A stretch of 64,000 nt of DNA from CAVZMO01 sp963776195 (GTDB lineage Bacteria; Nitrospirota; Thermodesulfovibrionia; Thermodesulfovibrionales; SM23-35): assembly GCA_963776195.1 (NCBI GenBank), contig CAVZMO010000014.1, positions 146,607 to 210,606 of the forward strand. Reading direction: 5' to 3'. Both the position numbers and the translations under genes were made by a program. The number at the start of each line of letters is the position of its first letter. Position 1 is the first letter of the stretch. The notes under the pieces were generated by a model. It made no database searches and had not been told where the DNA came from. It was given only the letters and a program-made list of their open reading frames with translations. This document shows, in pieces, positions 8,305 to 18,173 of this stretch.

Positions 8305-9092
8305 TGAAACATCAGAGTTCGGCAAACAAATTATTTCTCATTTTTCAAGTGTCGGTTGTATGTCTTCTGCTGTTGACGAACACGGCATCCGCGCAATTGA
8401 CGGCAAAGGCAAATCACGATCACATAACGGTGGATTTTTTCTATCACGGAAGTACCGTCAGTGTGCGAGGCATGTCGGACCCGGATACCGATCTCATTAT
8501 CAAGCTGACATCAGCGGACGGCCATCAAACCCTTCGGAAGAAAGGAAAGGTGGGAGGGGTTTTATGGATGAATGTAGGGGAGCTTCAGATCGAGGATGCC
8601 CCGAATGTCTATTTTCTCCATAGTACCCGGAGTGTTGAAGACATACTAAGCAGGGACGAGATAAATAAATTCATCCTCGGTTATCCGGCCCTCGGAAGCC
8701 ATGTAAAAATGAATGCGTCGGATGGAGGAGAAAGGGCGAAGTGGTTTAATGAATTCGTGAAGTTCAAGGAATCTTCGAACCTTTATGCTGCTTCTACCGG
8801 GAAGATATCCATGACGGAGAAGAACGGCGTACAAAACTATTACATATTGACTCAGTGGCCTTACCAGGCCCCTCCGGGAAATTATACGGTCACTGTATAT
8901 GCGGTAAAGGACAAAAAAGTGGTCGAGACCGCAACATCAGGTGTACTTGTCGAACAGGTCGGCGGGGTGAAAGCGTTTGCCGATATGGCGAAAAATAATG
9001 CAGCCGTGTATGGAATCATATCCATTCTTGCCGCGTTGAGCGCGGGGTTTGGTGTGGGGCTGGTTTTCAGAAAAAGCGGAGGTGCTCATTAG
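8304..9092 (+). CDS. TIGR02186-like exported/membrane-anchored protein
   Basis: This 262-residue protein has an N-terminal signal sequence (hydrophobic residues 10-30, TASA cleavage-like site), a beta-rich extracytoplasmic domain (opening DHITVDFFYHGSTVSVRG, ending in PPGNYTVTVYAV) and a C-terminal transmembrane helix (about 235-255). I recognise it as the family usually found next to TauE-type exporters, annotated as a conserved transmembrane protein TIGR02186. It overlaps the exporter stop codon by one base, so the two are probably translationally coupled. It probably works at the periplasmic face of the exporter. This role is inferred from context. Confidence 0.8.
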   Translation: MKHQSSANKLFLIFQVSVVCLLLLTNTASAQLTAKANHDHITVDFFYHGSTVSVRGMSDPDTDLIIKLTSADGHQTLRKKGKVGGVLWMNVGELQIEDAPNVYFLHSTRSVEDILSRDEINKFILGYPALGSHVKMNASDGGERAKWFNEFVKFKESSNLYAASTGKISMTEKNGVQNYYILTQWPYQAPPGNYTVTVYAVKDKKVVETATSGVLVEQVGGVKAFADMAKNNAAVYGIISILAALSAGFGVGLVFRKSGGAH

Positions 9093-9093
9093 T

Positions 9094-9957
9094 ATGTACA
9101 AGGACATAGTAATAGCTTACGATGATTCTGAATTCAGCAAGGCAGCGCTGCTGGAATCGTCACATTGGATAATCAGACACGGAGGGAAAGCGATACTCGT
9201 CTATTCGGTCTTCTTTGACGAGGAAGAATTTGTTATTGATCCGGGTCAGAGGGAAAAACGTTTTGCATTAGGCAAAAAAACATGCTATCAAATGCGGGAG
9301 AAGGTATCAGCAGAGTTTGGTCTGAACGGAAATCTGGAAGCGTTAATCTGTGAAGGTGAACCCCATGATGTCCTGGTAGACGTTGCGACCGCAAGACATG
9401 CGGACCTCATTGCCATTGGCACTCATGGGAGAAAAGGTTTAAAGAAACTGTTCCTCGGCAGCGTTACTTCGAGGGTCATTGTGAGCTCACCATGTGATGT
9501 GTTGGTAGTTAAAAAACCCTGTGAAAAATGTACCGGAAAATACGAGTCCATTCTGCTTTCATTTGATGGATCGGACTTTAGTAAGAAAGCCCTTGAACAA
9601 GCGTGCGAGTTATCCAAGATTGATGGGTCGGAGATGACCGCTATCTATGTGATACCACGATATGAAGAAATGATCGAATTTTTTGCATCGAGCTTCATAA
9701 AAGAAAATCTTCACCGCGAGGCAGGGAAGATTATGGAGGAGGCAAAAGCGATAGCTATGAATCACGGTTTAAGAATTAATGCCGAAATAGCGGAGGGAGA
9801 TGAGGCGGATAAGATCATAGAGACAGCGAATAGGCTGCGAAACGATCTGATCATTAGGGGTACTCACGGATGGACGGGTGTAAATAAGGCCATTATAGGG
9901 AGTATCGCGGAAAGGGTCATTATCAACGCTCCCTGTCCTGTATTGGTCGTGAAATGA
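9094..9957 (+). CDS. Tandem-domain universal stress protein
   Basis: Two UspA domains fill 287 residues. The first ends GTHGRKGLKKLFLGSVTS, the second GTHGWTGVNKAIIGSIAE, both matching the ATP-binding loop, each followed by PCxVLVVK. The start at 9094 follows GGAGGT at ideal distance, whereas an earlier in-frame ATG at 9049 lies inside the preceding gene. It parallels the tandem protein in the first operon. CEKC between the domains is a possible metal or redox site. Confidence 0.92.
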   Translation: MYKDIVIAYDDSEFSKAALLESSHWIIRHGGKAILVYSVFFDEEEFVIDPGQREKRFALGKKTCYQMREKVSAEFGLNGNLEALICEGEPHDVLVDVATARHADLIAIGTHGRKGLKKLFLGSVTSRVIVSSPCDVLVVKKPCEKCTGKYESILLSFDGSDFSKKALEQACELSKIDGSEMTAIYVIPRYEEMIEFFASSFIKENLHREAGKIMEEAKAIAMNHGLRINAEIAEGDEADKIIETANRLRNDLIIRGTHGWTGVNKAIIGSIAERVIINAPCPVLVVK

Positions 9958-9971
9958 AAGGAGAGAACGAC

Positions 9972-10493
9972 ATGAATGATTACAGAAAAGTGCTTATCGC
10001 GGTAAACGGGTCCAAAGATGTCCTCGTTCAGGGTTTGAGACTTTTGGGGAGCGAGAAATGCAGTGTTACCGTCGTCAAGGTGAATCCCTCTTATGAGGGA
10101 GACCTCAGCCTGACAGGGGTAAGAAATATCGGTCACGTTTTGGACGGAGATTCGGACAGGATTGTTTCCGAAATAGAAGAGATCGCAAAATCCGAGGGTG
10201 TTTCTGTGCATGTGCGGATCGAAGTAGGCGACATCGACAAGAAGATTGTAGAGGCGGCCGAGGAGGAAAACAGCGATCTCATTATAATGGGATCAGGCAG
10301 CCAAAACAGCATCAAGAAACTCTTGTTAGGAAGCATACTGGATGAGGTTACACGTCAGGCCCCCTGTCCGGTTCTTGCCGTGAATGCCGAAAAAATGTCA
10401 CACGTAAGCAAGTTCTATCACCTGCAAAGATACCGTGAACACAGAGAACAAAAACAACGGGGCCTCGTGACCTTGAGCCCTCGCTTTTACTAG
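9972..10493 (+). CDS. Single-domain universal stress protein
   Basis: The UspA domain spans about residues 1-140 with the nucleotide-binding loop GSGSQNSIKKLLLGSI (second Gly replaced by Asn) and a closing APCPVLAV strand. A basic tail of about 30 residues (YREHREQKQRG) follows. The 9972 ATG has AAAGGAGAG upstream; an alternative ATG at 9954 overlaps the previous stop. It is the last gene of the second operon. The altered glycine may weaken ATP binding. Confidence 0.88.
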   Translation: MNDYRKVLIAVNGSKDVLVQGLRLLGSEKCSVTVVKVNPSYEGDLSLTGVRNIGHVLDGDSDRIVSEIEEIAKSEGVSVHVRIEVGDIDKKIVEAAEEENSDLIIMGSGSQNSIKKLLLGSILDEVTRQAPCPVLAVNAEKMSHVSKFYHLQRYREHREQKQRGLVTLSPRFY

Positions 10494-10538
10494 CATTTCT
10501 TAATTACTCATAAGTGTATAAGCAGGAATACATAACCG

Positions 10539-10589
10539 TCATTCCCGCGGAAGTGGATCGTTTTAAGCGACACGCTCCCGCGGGGATGA
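10539..10589. repeat. Hairpin of a REP-like dispersed repeat
   Basis: TCATTCCCGCGG (10539-10550) pairs with CCGCGGGGATGA (10578-10589) with one G-T mismatch, and the interior is also partly self-complementary. The style resembles the short cattcccgcgg / ccgcggggatga repeats scattered in many proteobacterial genomes. It lies between the end of the Usp operon and the PilZ gene and has no T-run, so it is not a canonical terminator. Confidence 0.5.
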
Positions 10590-10651
10590 TAGAAAGACAC
10601 TGGATCCTCTGCGAGTCGGAGACCGGTCAGGCCCGGCAGTTACAATTTTTT

Positions 10652-10924
10652 TTAATTCTTAAACTCTAATCCCACTTTATACGTAGCATTGCCCGTATTG
10701 CTGCACCAGCGAACTACGGCAGTTATTGCATTGCTCATGAGACTGCTCTTTATCACTATCTCTTGACCTTCTTGACATGGCTGATGCGTTATCATGCATA
10801 ATCCGGAGTAGCTGAAATCGTGAAGCAATCCCGTTGAAACTTTATCAGCAATATGAGGTGTAAAGGAATACTCAATTATTTGGTAGAAATCGCACCTTGA
10901 AAACTTTCTTTTCCCCGATTCCAT
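10652..10924 (-). CDS. PilZ-domain protein, candidate c-di-GMP receptor
   Basis: The 90-residue protein is a single PilZ domain. It has the RxxxR motif near the N-terminus (RKFSR, residues 6-10) and the DxSxxG motif (DFSYSG), the two c-di-GMP contact elements, followed by beta strands ending in GLEF. It likely changes conformation on c-di-GMP binding and passes the signal to an unknown partner. A GAF-GGDEF protein that could make the ligand is encoded at 60707-62106. It stands alone between the Usp operon and GAPDH. Confidence 0.85.
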   Translation of the reverse strand: MESGKRKFSRCDFYQIIEYSFTPHIADKVSTGLLHDFSYSGLCMITHQPCQEGQEIVIKSSLMSNAITAVVRWCSNTGNATYKVGLEFKN

Positions 10925-11064
10925 CTTGTTTCCTTAACGGACGGCTATTTCTTTAATATCAAAAAATTCTGATGTGCCTGTGATCTCAAATCCTATCTAT
11001 TGTGGTTTTGAAATTATTTATCGTATCCGGCAATTAAAAAATCTTGCCACTATTGTCTGCCCGG

Positions 11065-12319
11065 CTACTGATAAACAGTCGACGCTATTTTCGCGGTCAG
11101 GTCGCCGAGCATGTTCGTATAGCTTCCCATCTCATTGTCATACCATCCGTAGATTACCGCCTGCGTGATCGGTATCTCCAGATGTTCCGGAAGCTGCTTC
11201 AGCAGGTCAGACAGGCAGTTTCGAAAATTTAGAAAGCTCCAGGGTTGCAAAGGCGGTTCTCGTGTGGGTTTCATGGCCTTCAATAATTGTGGCAGGGCCG
11301 AAGTGGCCGACAATGTCTGAAGATACATTCTGCTCGTCGGTATACTTGATATACCCTCTCTTTTCCTTCTCTTCGGCATCGCGATAAATATTATTGATAA
11401 GGGTCCTGTTGATTGCGGGCACTCCTACTTCATCGCAGAAGGTCACTACCAGGATGATCAAAGAGCCTGCGGAGGTGGGGATACGCACCGATTCAGCGCT
11501 GAACCCTATCTGGTTCATCTCGGGTATTACGAGACCCAGCGTCTTTGCGGCGCCGGTCGTGGTCAAAATGATGTTATTCATGATGCTTCTGTTTTTCCGT
11601 AGATCAGTTGCACCTTGCTTCGGAAGTCTGTCCAGCACCTCTTGTGTGCCGGTGGCGGCATGCACCGTTGCCATGGAGGCGTTCAGTATCTTCTTCGGAC
11701 CGAAGTAATCCAGCAACGGCTTGATCATGTAAGCAAGACAGGTGGTTGTACAGGAGGCGGCTGAGATGACACGGTGTTTGAGGGGATCATACTTATCATC
11801 GTTTATGCCTATTACTATTGTTGTTGAATCGTCGGGTATGGCATGGCCTTTTTCCTTGATCTTGAACGGAGCGGAGACGATCACTTTCTCGGCGCCTGCT
11901 TCGAGATGGCCGCGCGCAGCGCCTTCCTTTGAATCCGGAGGGGTTGTCGGGTCTTTAAACTTTCCGGTGGCTTCAACGACCACTTTTGCCCCGTAATCCT
12001 TCCAGGGAATATTTCTCGGGTTGCGTGATTCCCTGAGGATGGTAACAGGGACGCCGTCTATTACCATGGTGCCTTTTTCTTCATCAATGTCTTCGATCAC
12101 CTTTTTTGCCTTATATCCGTGGAGATATTGATGCAATGATCCGTAGGTTGAATCCTTTTCAATGTACAGGGCAACATCCTCCAGTTTTGTCCCGGCCTTT
12201 CTTCCGATATTCACAACAATCTCGGAGAAATATTTTCTGCCGATATGGTTCCAGAGAGTTAACTTGCCGATCCTGCCCAGACCATTGATTCCGAGGACAG
12301 GTTTTTTTTCTGAGATCAT
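11065..12319 (-). CDS. gap: Glyceraldehyde-3-phosphate dehydrogenase, long form (frameshifted near 11225)
   Basis: The NAD-binding motif GINGLGRIGKL opens the protein; the catalytic Cys is in SAASCTTTC; TVHAATGTQ and the C-terminal signature WYDNEMGSYTNML are present. The last part lies in a second frame that starts near 11225, so one indel interrupts the gene; both pieces are otherwise intact. The joined length is about 418 residues, notably longer than the usual 335, because of insertions near the N-terminus and in the catalytic half. The start at 12319 is preferred over 12343 because AGGAG lies 9 bases upstream. It follows the dikinase-like gene by 60 bp on the same strand, suggesting a central-carbon operon. 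Confidence 0.88.
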
Positions 12320-12379
12320 TTCTGTTTTTCTCCTTTCCGACATTTTTTTACATTCTTCATACTTATGTCCCTTGAATTA

Positions 12380-15300
12380 TTATACCAATTTAACAGAGTC
12401 TACAAGTTTGTCACCAACTTCCGCCTTTATCTCTTTCACCTGATGCTTGCCGGAGTATACAGAGCCGTTTCGTCCGTCGATACTCAGGAAATCGCCGACC
12501 TTAATCAACCGTTCATTTATCGTGCATCTTTTTTCAGTTTCCCAGACAACCAGATTATTGCAGCCGACGACGCAGGTCTTTCCCCAGCCGATTGGCAATA
12601 ATAGAGGCATGAGATGTCGATCCGCCCCGGGCTGTCAACAGTCCGTCAGCAGCGGAAATATGCCTGATATCATCGGGAACGGTATCCGAGCGAACAAGAA
12701 TCAGGGGAGTAGCCGGGTCCCTTTTCCTGAGTTCCTGAATTTCATCAAGATCAAAGACAACCCTGCCGCTCAGGGCGCCGCCGCCGACACCGATCCCTCT
12801 GGAGAGGTAGCTGGAAGAGAGTTTCTTCGAAGGTAAAAAGGCCATAAAACTCTCTTTTCTTGTCATAGCCATATCACGTGTCTGCAGGATATACAGGTTC
12901 TCGCTGCTTTTCCCTTCGAAGGTGAACTCGATCTCCTGCGCGCCCCAGCGCTCTTTATAAATTAAATCCTTGCTTATTTTGAGCAAGCGTGTATAGAGCT
13001 CAGGAAAACTTTCCTCGAATGAGATCTCGGATGTCCTGTCTTCAAAGGGTTTCTGTTCGTTCGATATCGGGAGTGTCTTTACCAGCCCGGAGACGATATC
13101 TTCCCCTTGTGCGCCGGTCGCGAAATCACCCCACAACATGACCCTGTCTCCCGACTCCTGCGGGTTGCGGGTGAAAAGAACGCCGGTACCTGAATTGGTG
13201 TCAAGATTCCCGTAAGCCATTGACTGAACAATGACCGCCGGTGCCCCAGTTTTCGGAAATACCCAAAATCTCACGATATGCCTGCGCTTTTTTGGAGAAC
13301 CAGGATTTAAATACCTGTTCGATTGCTGGTCTGCAGCTGGGTTTTGGGGTCGTCGGTAATTTCTATTCCGTTATTTCTGATGGTTTCCCGGTAAGCTAGC
13401 GCCAGGTCCCTCATCTGATCCGGGCAAACTGAATTTTTTTCAGAACGTTGTATTTGCCCTTGAAAGAGTTCATGATGTCGTCGAACTTGTCCCTCTCCAT
13501 GCCGTATGACATCCCCCAGCACTGTAAGAAAACGACGGTAGCAATCCCAGGCAAACCAGGGTTTTGAGGTCTTTTTTATCAGTCCGTTCGACGATGGATT
13601 CATTGATCCCGACATTCAGAAAAGAGATCATCATGCCGGGCATGGAGATCGCGCCGCCGCTTCTTACCGAAACAAGCAAGGGATTTTCAGGATCACCGAA
13701 TACCTTGCCCGTCATGTTTTTCGAGTGCGGCAAGCTGTTCTTCGATACCTTCATCGAGGTGCTCCCTGACGTACCTGAATCTGTTGATCGCCTTTTCGCA
13801 CCGGAACACCTCGGTCGTTATAATAAAACCCGGAGGGACAGGTATCCCCAGAGAGGCGAGCTTTATCAGGTTATGTCCCTTATTCCCCAGATGGATCCTG
13901 TCTTTCGTGGCCTCATTCGGGGTATGAATACCGGACAGCGCCTTCTTCGGATCGTAGCTCATAAGCAGGTCCAGATTCTGGACATCCAGTCCCTCTGCCT
14001 GTTCGAATAGTGTTTTTAATATCCTGCTGATAAAGTTATCCAATTGCTGGAGTCCGAATGAGCTGGCAACGGTCTCTCTCAGAAACTGCTCCGATATCTT
14101 ATTGACAAACTCGGAATCATTCTGCCATGTTTCCGTACGGGGATATTTGGGGAGGATTTGTTCGACGCCGAGCTGGGGAATGATCTGTTTGAGATTGTTC
14201 TTAAAAATATCGCTGTAGTAGGTGTTGAGAATGTCCTGGACAGCCTCCGAGAAACCCCTGAAGATGTCTATGTATTGGGAGAATGAAAACCTCCTCACCT
14301 CCAGTGCTACCGATAACAGTTCGAGGGCGTTTTCCATTTTGTTTGACGATATGCCGTCTAATTTGAGCGCCTTAAAGAATAAAGTCGCATACTTCTGGAT
14401 CTTGAAAAGGGTGGCCCTTGTGATGAATGTGAGGTTAATCGAATTTATGAGTTCTTCGAACAAAATATTGGCAAGGCTTTCCAGACGGAAGGTGAGGGCC
14501 AGGGCATCAAATTTTCTCTCCTGATATTTGCCGTATATTGAGGGTATTCCCGCGGCAATATGTCGTTTGCGATATATGTTTTCAACGGGTTCGTACTTCT
14601 CGGGAGAAAGAATGATGTCCTGCAAAAGCTCCAGATAGTCAAGGACACTTTCCAGCCGCCGGGAGATGTTACCTTTTTCCAACACGGCAATCAGCGAGTC
14701 GGCCCCGGGAAGCCCCAGGGATTGGGCATATTGCAACTGGTCCTTAATATTCAATGGATCCAAATTGTATTTTTTATTGAGCAACCGATAGAACTCGACT
14801 GCCAGACACGCCCTCTTTCTTTCAATTTCAGAGAGATGAGGCACACGCTGAGTAAGTGTAAGGACTTCTTCCTCTTTAAGGGTTAAGAGGTCTGTTACCT
14901 CTGAGATTTCTTTTTGGCAGAAGATGTCATCGAAAATCGTGTGAAGATCATCAATATATGAGCCTGAGTCCTCGATCCGCTCATATATTTCTTCCGGTAA
15001 AAATCTTTTTAAAGAGGTTTTATCTTTTGTCCTCCAGAAATGTATGACTTCTTCGATAAAATCAACCACCCGTGCGCTGCTTTCGACATGGCTCTGCTTA
15101 CGCAAACAGTGAACGAGGGCATCGGTCCTGTGAGTACACTCGTCCAACTCGGTAGAAACATCCCGAAGAGGACCTTCAGCGCCTATGTCGCTGAAATAGA
15201 CGGGGAACACCTTTGCCATCAGCTTGACCAGATGATAAACAGGCCTGATATCGCTGTCCAGAAGTTTCGTTATGTCCTTCTGGAAAACGTCCGTATCACT

Positions 15301-16572
15301 TATATGTACACCGCACAACCTGAGATTAATGATCAATGCGGAAATAAGGGATTTGGACCACTTGGGATTATTCTCTATAAGTTCGAGCCAGATGCGGATG
15401 TTTTTCAAGTGGGCCCGGTTGGACCTCACCTGCCATTCATCGGTGACACCCTGTATATCCGGATACTGAAATCCCAGGGAGATGATTTTCTGCAAAAACC
15501 ACTCCACGAGAGCGCTGCTGCCTTTGGTATATATTTCGTTGCCGATGCTTTGAATACAGTAGAGGGCTGTTTCCGGATATGTTTTAAAACCGTTTTTCAA
15601 AACACCGAAAATACCCGAGAGGGTCGCCTTTATTTGTTCCGGCTTTTCAAGTCTGGTCATATTCGAGATGGTGCGATTGATTTCCCTGAGAGTGTTTTCA
15701 TGTATACCGGAAAGGCCCCCGACCTCCATAATCATGAGGAGATACAGCATTTTTGTATGCAGGTCTTTATGCGGATCTCCTGTTATGGCCAGCATTCCGG
15801 ATAAATCCTCATAGTACCTGACCACCTGGATATAACCCGGTAATTTGACCAATTCTTTCAAACGCGAGTATTGGTTTTTCGTTGCTTCGAGGGTGTCCAA
15901 TTCCTGCATCAATTCTTTTAAATGGGCGTGTGATATCGCATAAAATAATCCCTCGATCTTTTTTGCCTGTTCTTCACTAAACGTATCGGCTGTCTCCTGC
16001 TTCAGCCAGTCTGAAGGGTCTTGTTCGTTCAGCCAATACCTGAAGGTTTCCGAGAAGTACCTGAAAAGGAGATCATTGCATGCCTCGACATTGAAGCCTT
16101 CCGGCATTTTCCCGAGGATGATCTGGCCGAGTTTTTTTACCTGATGGGCATTGGTCACGATGAGAGAAAATTGCCTTTCTTTCAGGTGACTGAGCCTGGC
16201 GAAGCAGTCGTGAAATATCGGTCCGTATTTTTGAAGGGCGTTGTCACTGTCAACCAGAATTTTTTCGAGATAAAAAATAAGGTTTTCAATGGATGCCTGC
16301 TGAACGGACGCGTCCGCATTATCGCTAGCTTCCAAAAAAACATCAAGGATGGTGCCGACTGCCTCGGCGCCTTTTTCGTGATGATCGTGCAGATAGAAAT
16401 TTTTGAGCGCATACGTACGAATTTCTTTCACAATAAGACTCCAATCCGGTGAGTCGCTACGTAACTCATGGAAGAGCGTCTCTGCCGCGCTCAAAATGCC
16501 GGGGTACTCTTTAACTACGTCCCGCAGAATTTCGTATTTTAAAGGAACATCCAGCCGCAAATCGGAAGCCAT
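12380..16572 (-). CDS. Giant PEP-dikinase-like protein with novel N-terminal region (several frameshifts)
   Basis: About 870 N-terminal residues are helical and unlike any family I know. They are followed by the start of a PPDK/PEP-synthase ATP-binding domain (LGNKGHNLIKLASLGIPVPPGF), then, in other frames, LLVSVRSGGAISMPGMM, NSGTGVLFTRNP and the swivelling phosphohistidine domain (GGSTSHASIIANRLG, His catalytic). The protein ends soon afterwards without the PEP/pyruvate TIM barrel. Four frame changes occur between 12.55 and 13.75 kb, each joining continuous homology, so sequence errors are likely. Total about 1,395 residues. Start ATG 16572 follows AAGGAGG. The layout of ATP domain plus His domain without barrel recalls rifampicin phosphotransferase; substrate unknown. 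Confidence 0.75.
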
Positions 16573-16644
16573 TTTCAATCCTCCTTTCTCATTATATAAT
16601 AGAAGTCAGGGATTTTAATATTATCCGGAATATCAGGAGTGGCA

Positions 16645-17280
16645 TTGAAAGTCTGCGAGATTTTTACGAGCATACAGGGCGAGTCAAGCTATGCGGGGAT
16701 ACCGTGCACTTTTGTGCGCCTTATGGGCTGTAATCTGAGATGCTCATACTGCGACACGACATTCGCATACGACGAGGGGATTGAGCTTTCTGAAGAGGAG
16801 ATCATGCGGAAAATCAGGCTTGCAGGAATAGACCTTGTCGAGATTACCGGAGGAGAACCCTTGCTTCAAAGAGAAGTCTATCATTTTACGGAGAAGTTGA
16901 TCGAAGAGAGATATAGAGTGTTGATCGAGACGAATGGTTCTGTCAGCATAAAAGATATTGATAAGAGGGCGGTTGTCGTACTCGATTTGAAAACGCCGGC
17001 CAGCGGCATGAGCGACAAGATGGATTTTTCGAACCTCAATGAGATAAAGCATAACGACGAGATAAAGTTTGTGATCACCGATAGAAATGACTACGAATGG
17101 TCAAAAGACATCATCTACAGATTCGACCTGATGGACAAATGCCATCTTCTGTTGTCTCCTGCTTACGGCATTCTCGCCGCAGATACCCTTGCGAGGTGGA
17201 TGATTGATGATAAAGTTCGGGCCCGACTGAACCTCCAGCTCCATAAATATATCTTCGGCCCTGAAAAAAGAAGGGTGTAA
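16645..17280 (+). CDS. queE: 7-carboxy-7-deazaguanine synthase
   Basis: This radical-SAM enzyme rearranges 6-carboxytetrahydropterin to 7-carboxy-7-deazaguanine in the queuosine pathway. It shows the family opening KVCEIFTSIQGES, the cluster-binding CNLRCSYC (CxxxCxxC), TGGEPLLQ, and ETNGS. The length of about 211 residues is normal for the clade. A TTG at 16645 follows AGGAG by 5 bases and gives the usual MKVCEIF start; a GTG at 16639 would overlap that ribosome site. It diverges from the dikinase-like gene. No other queuosine gene is nearby. Confidence 0.92.
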   Translation: MKVCEIFTSIQGESSYAGIPCTFVRLMGCNLRCSYCDTTFAYDEGIELSEEEIMRKIRLAGIDLVEITGGEPLLQREVYHFTEKLIEERYRVLIETNGSVSIKDIDKRAVVVLDLKTPASGMSDKMDFSNLNEIKHNDEIKFVITDRNDYEWSKDIIYRFDLMDKCHLLLSPAYGILAADTLARWMIDDKVRARLNLQLHKYIFGPEKRRV

Positions 17281-17445
17281 GACTTCCGGCTCCCCGCTAC
17301 TTTCCCGTTTATAAAATATGGTACAGCGGATAGACCAGTCGCATAGAGAGAAGTTCACCGCGAAATCTGCGCTTTTGGAAAGCGATCGCTGTGCGCTGGT
17401 TACATAGAAAGAAATGCCCTGCGAGATTTCTGGGGCCGGTTTGCT

Positions 17446-17487
17446 ACTTCCTGTTATGCGCGTATCCGATGCATGATATAATTGTGC
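17446..17487 (+). promoter_or_regulatory. Promoter of the first zinc-protein gene (ACTTCCTGT-N19-TGATATAATTGTGC)
   Basis: An extended -10 element (TGATATAAT, 17474-17482) lies exactly 19 bases after ACTTCCTGT. The same two blocks with the same spacing occur before the neighbouring gene at 17703-17744, while the sequence between them is not conserved. No good -35 hexamer is present, so the upstream block may bind an activator. Confidence 0.6.
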
Positions 17488-17496
17488 GGAGTATAC

Positions 17497-17700
17497 ATGG
17501 TAATAAATATTATGCATGGAATTTTCCCTTTTACATGTTCTCACTGCGGCAAGAGTTTCAGTTATGACCGTGGGGGGAAATGTAAGGAATGCGGCAAATT
17601 ATTTTGTAGGAGTCACCTATATCGAACCATCCTCGAAGGCCAGCTAAATTTTGTTTGCAAGTCTTGCAAACAAGCTATGAAAGAAAAAGAAAAACGGTGA
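17497..17700 (+). CDS. Small cysteine-rich zinc-binding protein
   Basis: The 67-residue protein has four paired metal-ligand motifs in order: CSHC, CKEC, CRSH and CKSC. This arrangement suits two zinc ions in a cross-brace, RING- or AN1-like fold. The tail is highly charged (KEKEKR). ATG 17497 has GGAG 5 bases upstream; an upstream extension to 17482 would overlap the promoter. Function unknown; nucleic-acid or protein binding is plausible. Confidence 0.7.
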   Translation: MVINIMHGIFPFTCSHCGKSFSYDRGGKCKECGKLFCRSHLYRTILEGQLNFVCKSCKQAMKEKEKR

Positions 17701-17702
17701 TA

Positions 17703-17744
17703 ACTTCCTGTAACAAACGGGATCAAACAATGATATAATTGTGC
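17703..17744 (+). promoter_or_regulatory. Promoter of the second zinc-protein gene, same design as 17446-17487
   Basis: ACTTCCTGT (17703-17711) is followed after 19 bases by TGATATAATTGTGC (17731-17744), identical in block sequence and spacing to the promoter of the preceding gene. The two genes are therefore separately transcribed but probably co-regulated. Confidence 0.6.
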
Positions 17745-17777
17745 ATATTACAAATGGAATTTGATAAGGAGAAAATT

Positions 17778-17972
17778 ATGTGTGGCGAAGAGGCAAAAAT
17801 CGAACGAGATCCTTGTTGCTTCTGCGGAATGTCAATCTCCCAGACCGAGATTGAGCCATGTCGGCTGACAGTAGAAACATCGAAAGGAAAATGGCAGATA
17901 TGGTACTGCCATGCAGAGTGTTTTAAAGAATGTTTACAAGAGGATCCTATGCTTGTTCCTGCTTTTTTCTAA
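17778..17972 (+). CDS. Small CxxC / CHxxC zinc-binding protein
   Basis: This 64-residue protein has a CCFCG motif near the N-terminus and WYCHAECF near the C-terminus, a pattern seen in short uncharacterised zinc-binding proteins. The ATG at 17778 is chosen because AAGGAG lies 7 bases upstream; an in-frame ATG at 17754 has no ribosome site. It follows the other zinc protein with its own matching promoter. The 200 bases after it, up to 18173, are AT-rich and show no convincing gene. Confidence 0.7.
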   Translation: MCGEEAKIERDPCCFCGMSISQTEIEPCRLTVETSKGKWQIWYCHAECFKECLQEDPMLVPAFF

Positions 17973-18173
17973 TGATTTCCGGAATATTGCATTAACAACC
18001 TATTCTATGTTGCCAATAGTTCGGATGGAAGAATTATTCTCAAAAGAGTTGCTCTCTGTTTATTTAATACCCTTTCAGAATTTTTATGCCACTCCGAGTG
18101 GCCATTGATTAGGAGATGATACTATTATTTAGTAAATAGACGTATAAAAAATATTTTTGCAGAGGATTAACAG

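Noticed and set aside
17101..17544. 147-codon minus-strand frame opposite the queE end
   Set aside because: It overlaps queE extensively, has no recognisable motif and no ribosome site; it looks like a shadow frame.
17911..18108. 65-codon plus-strand frame after the second zinc protein
   Set aside because: It starts inside that gene in another frame and has no ribosome site or family pattern.
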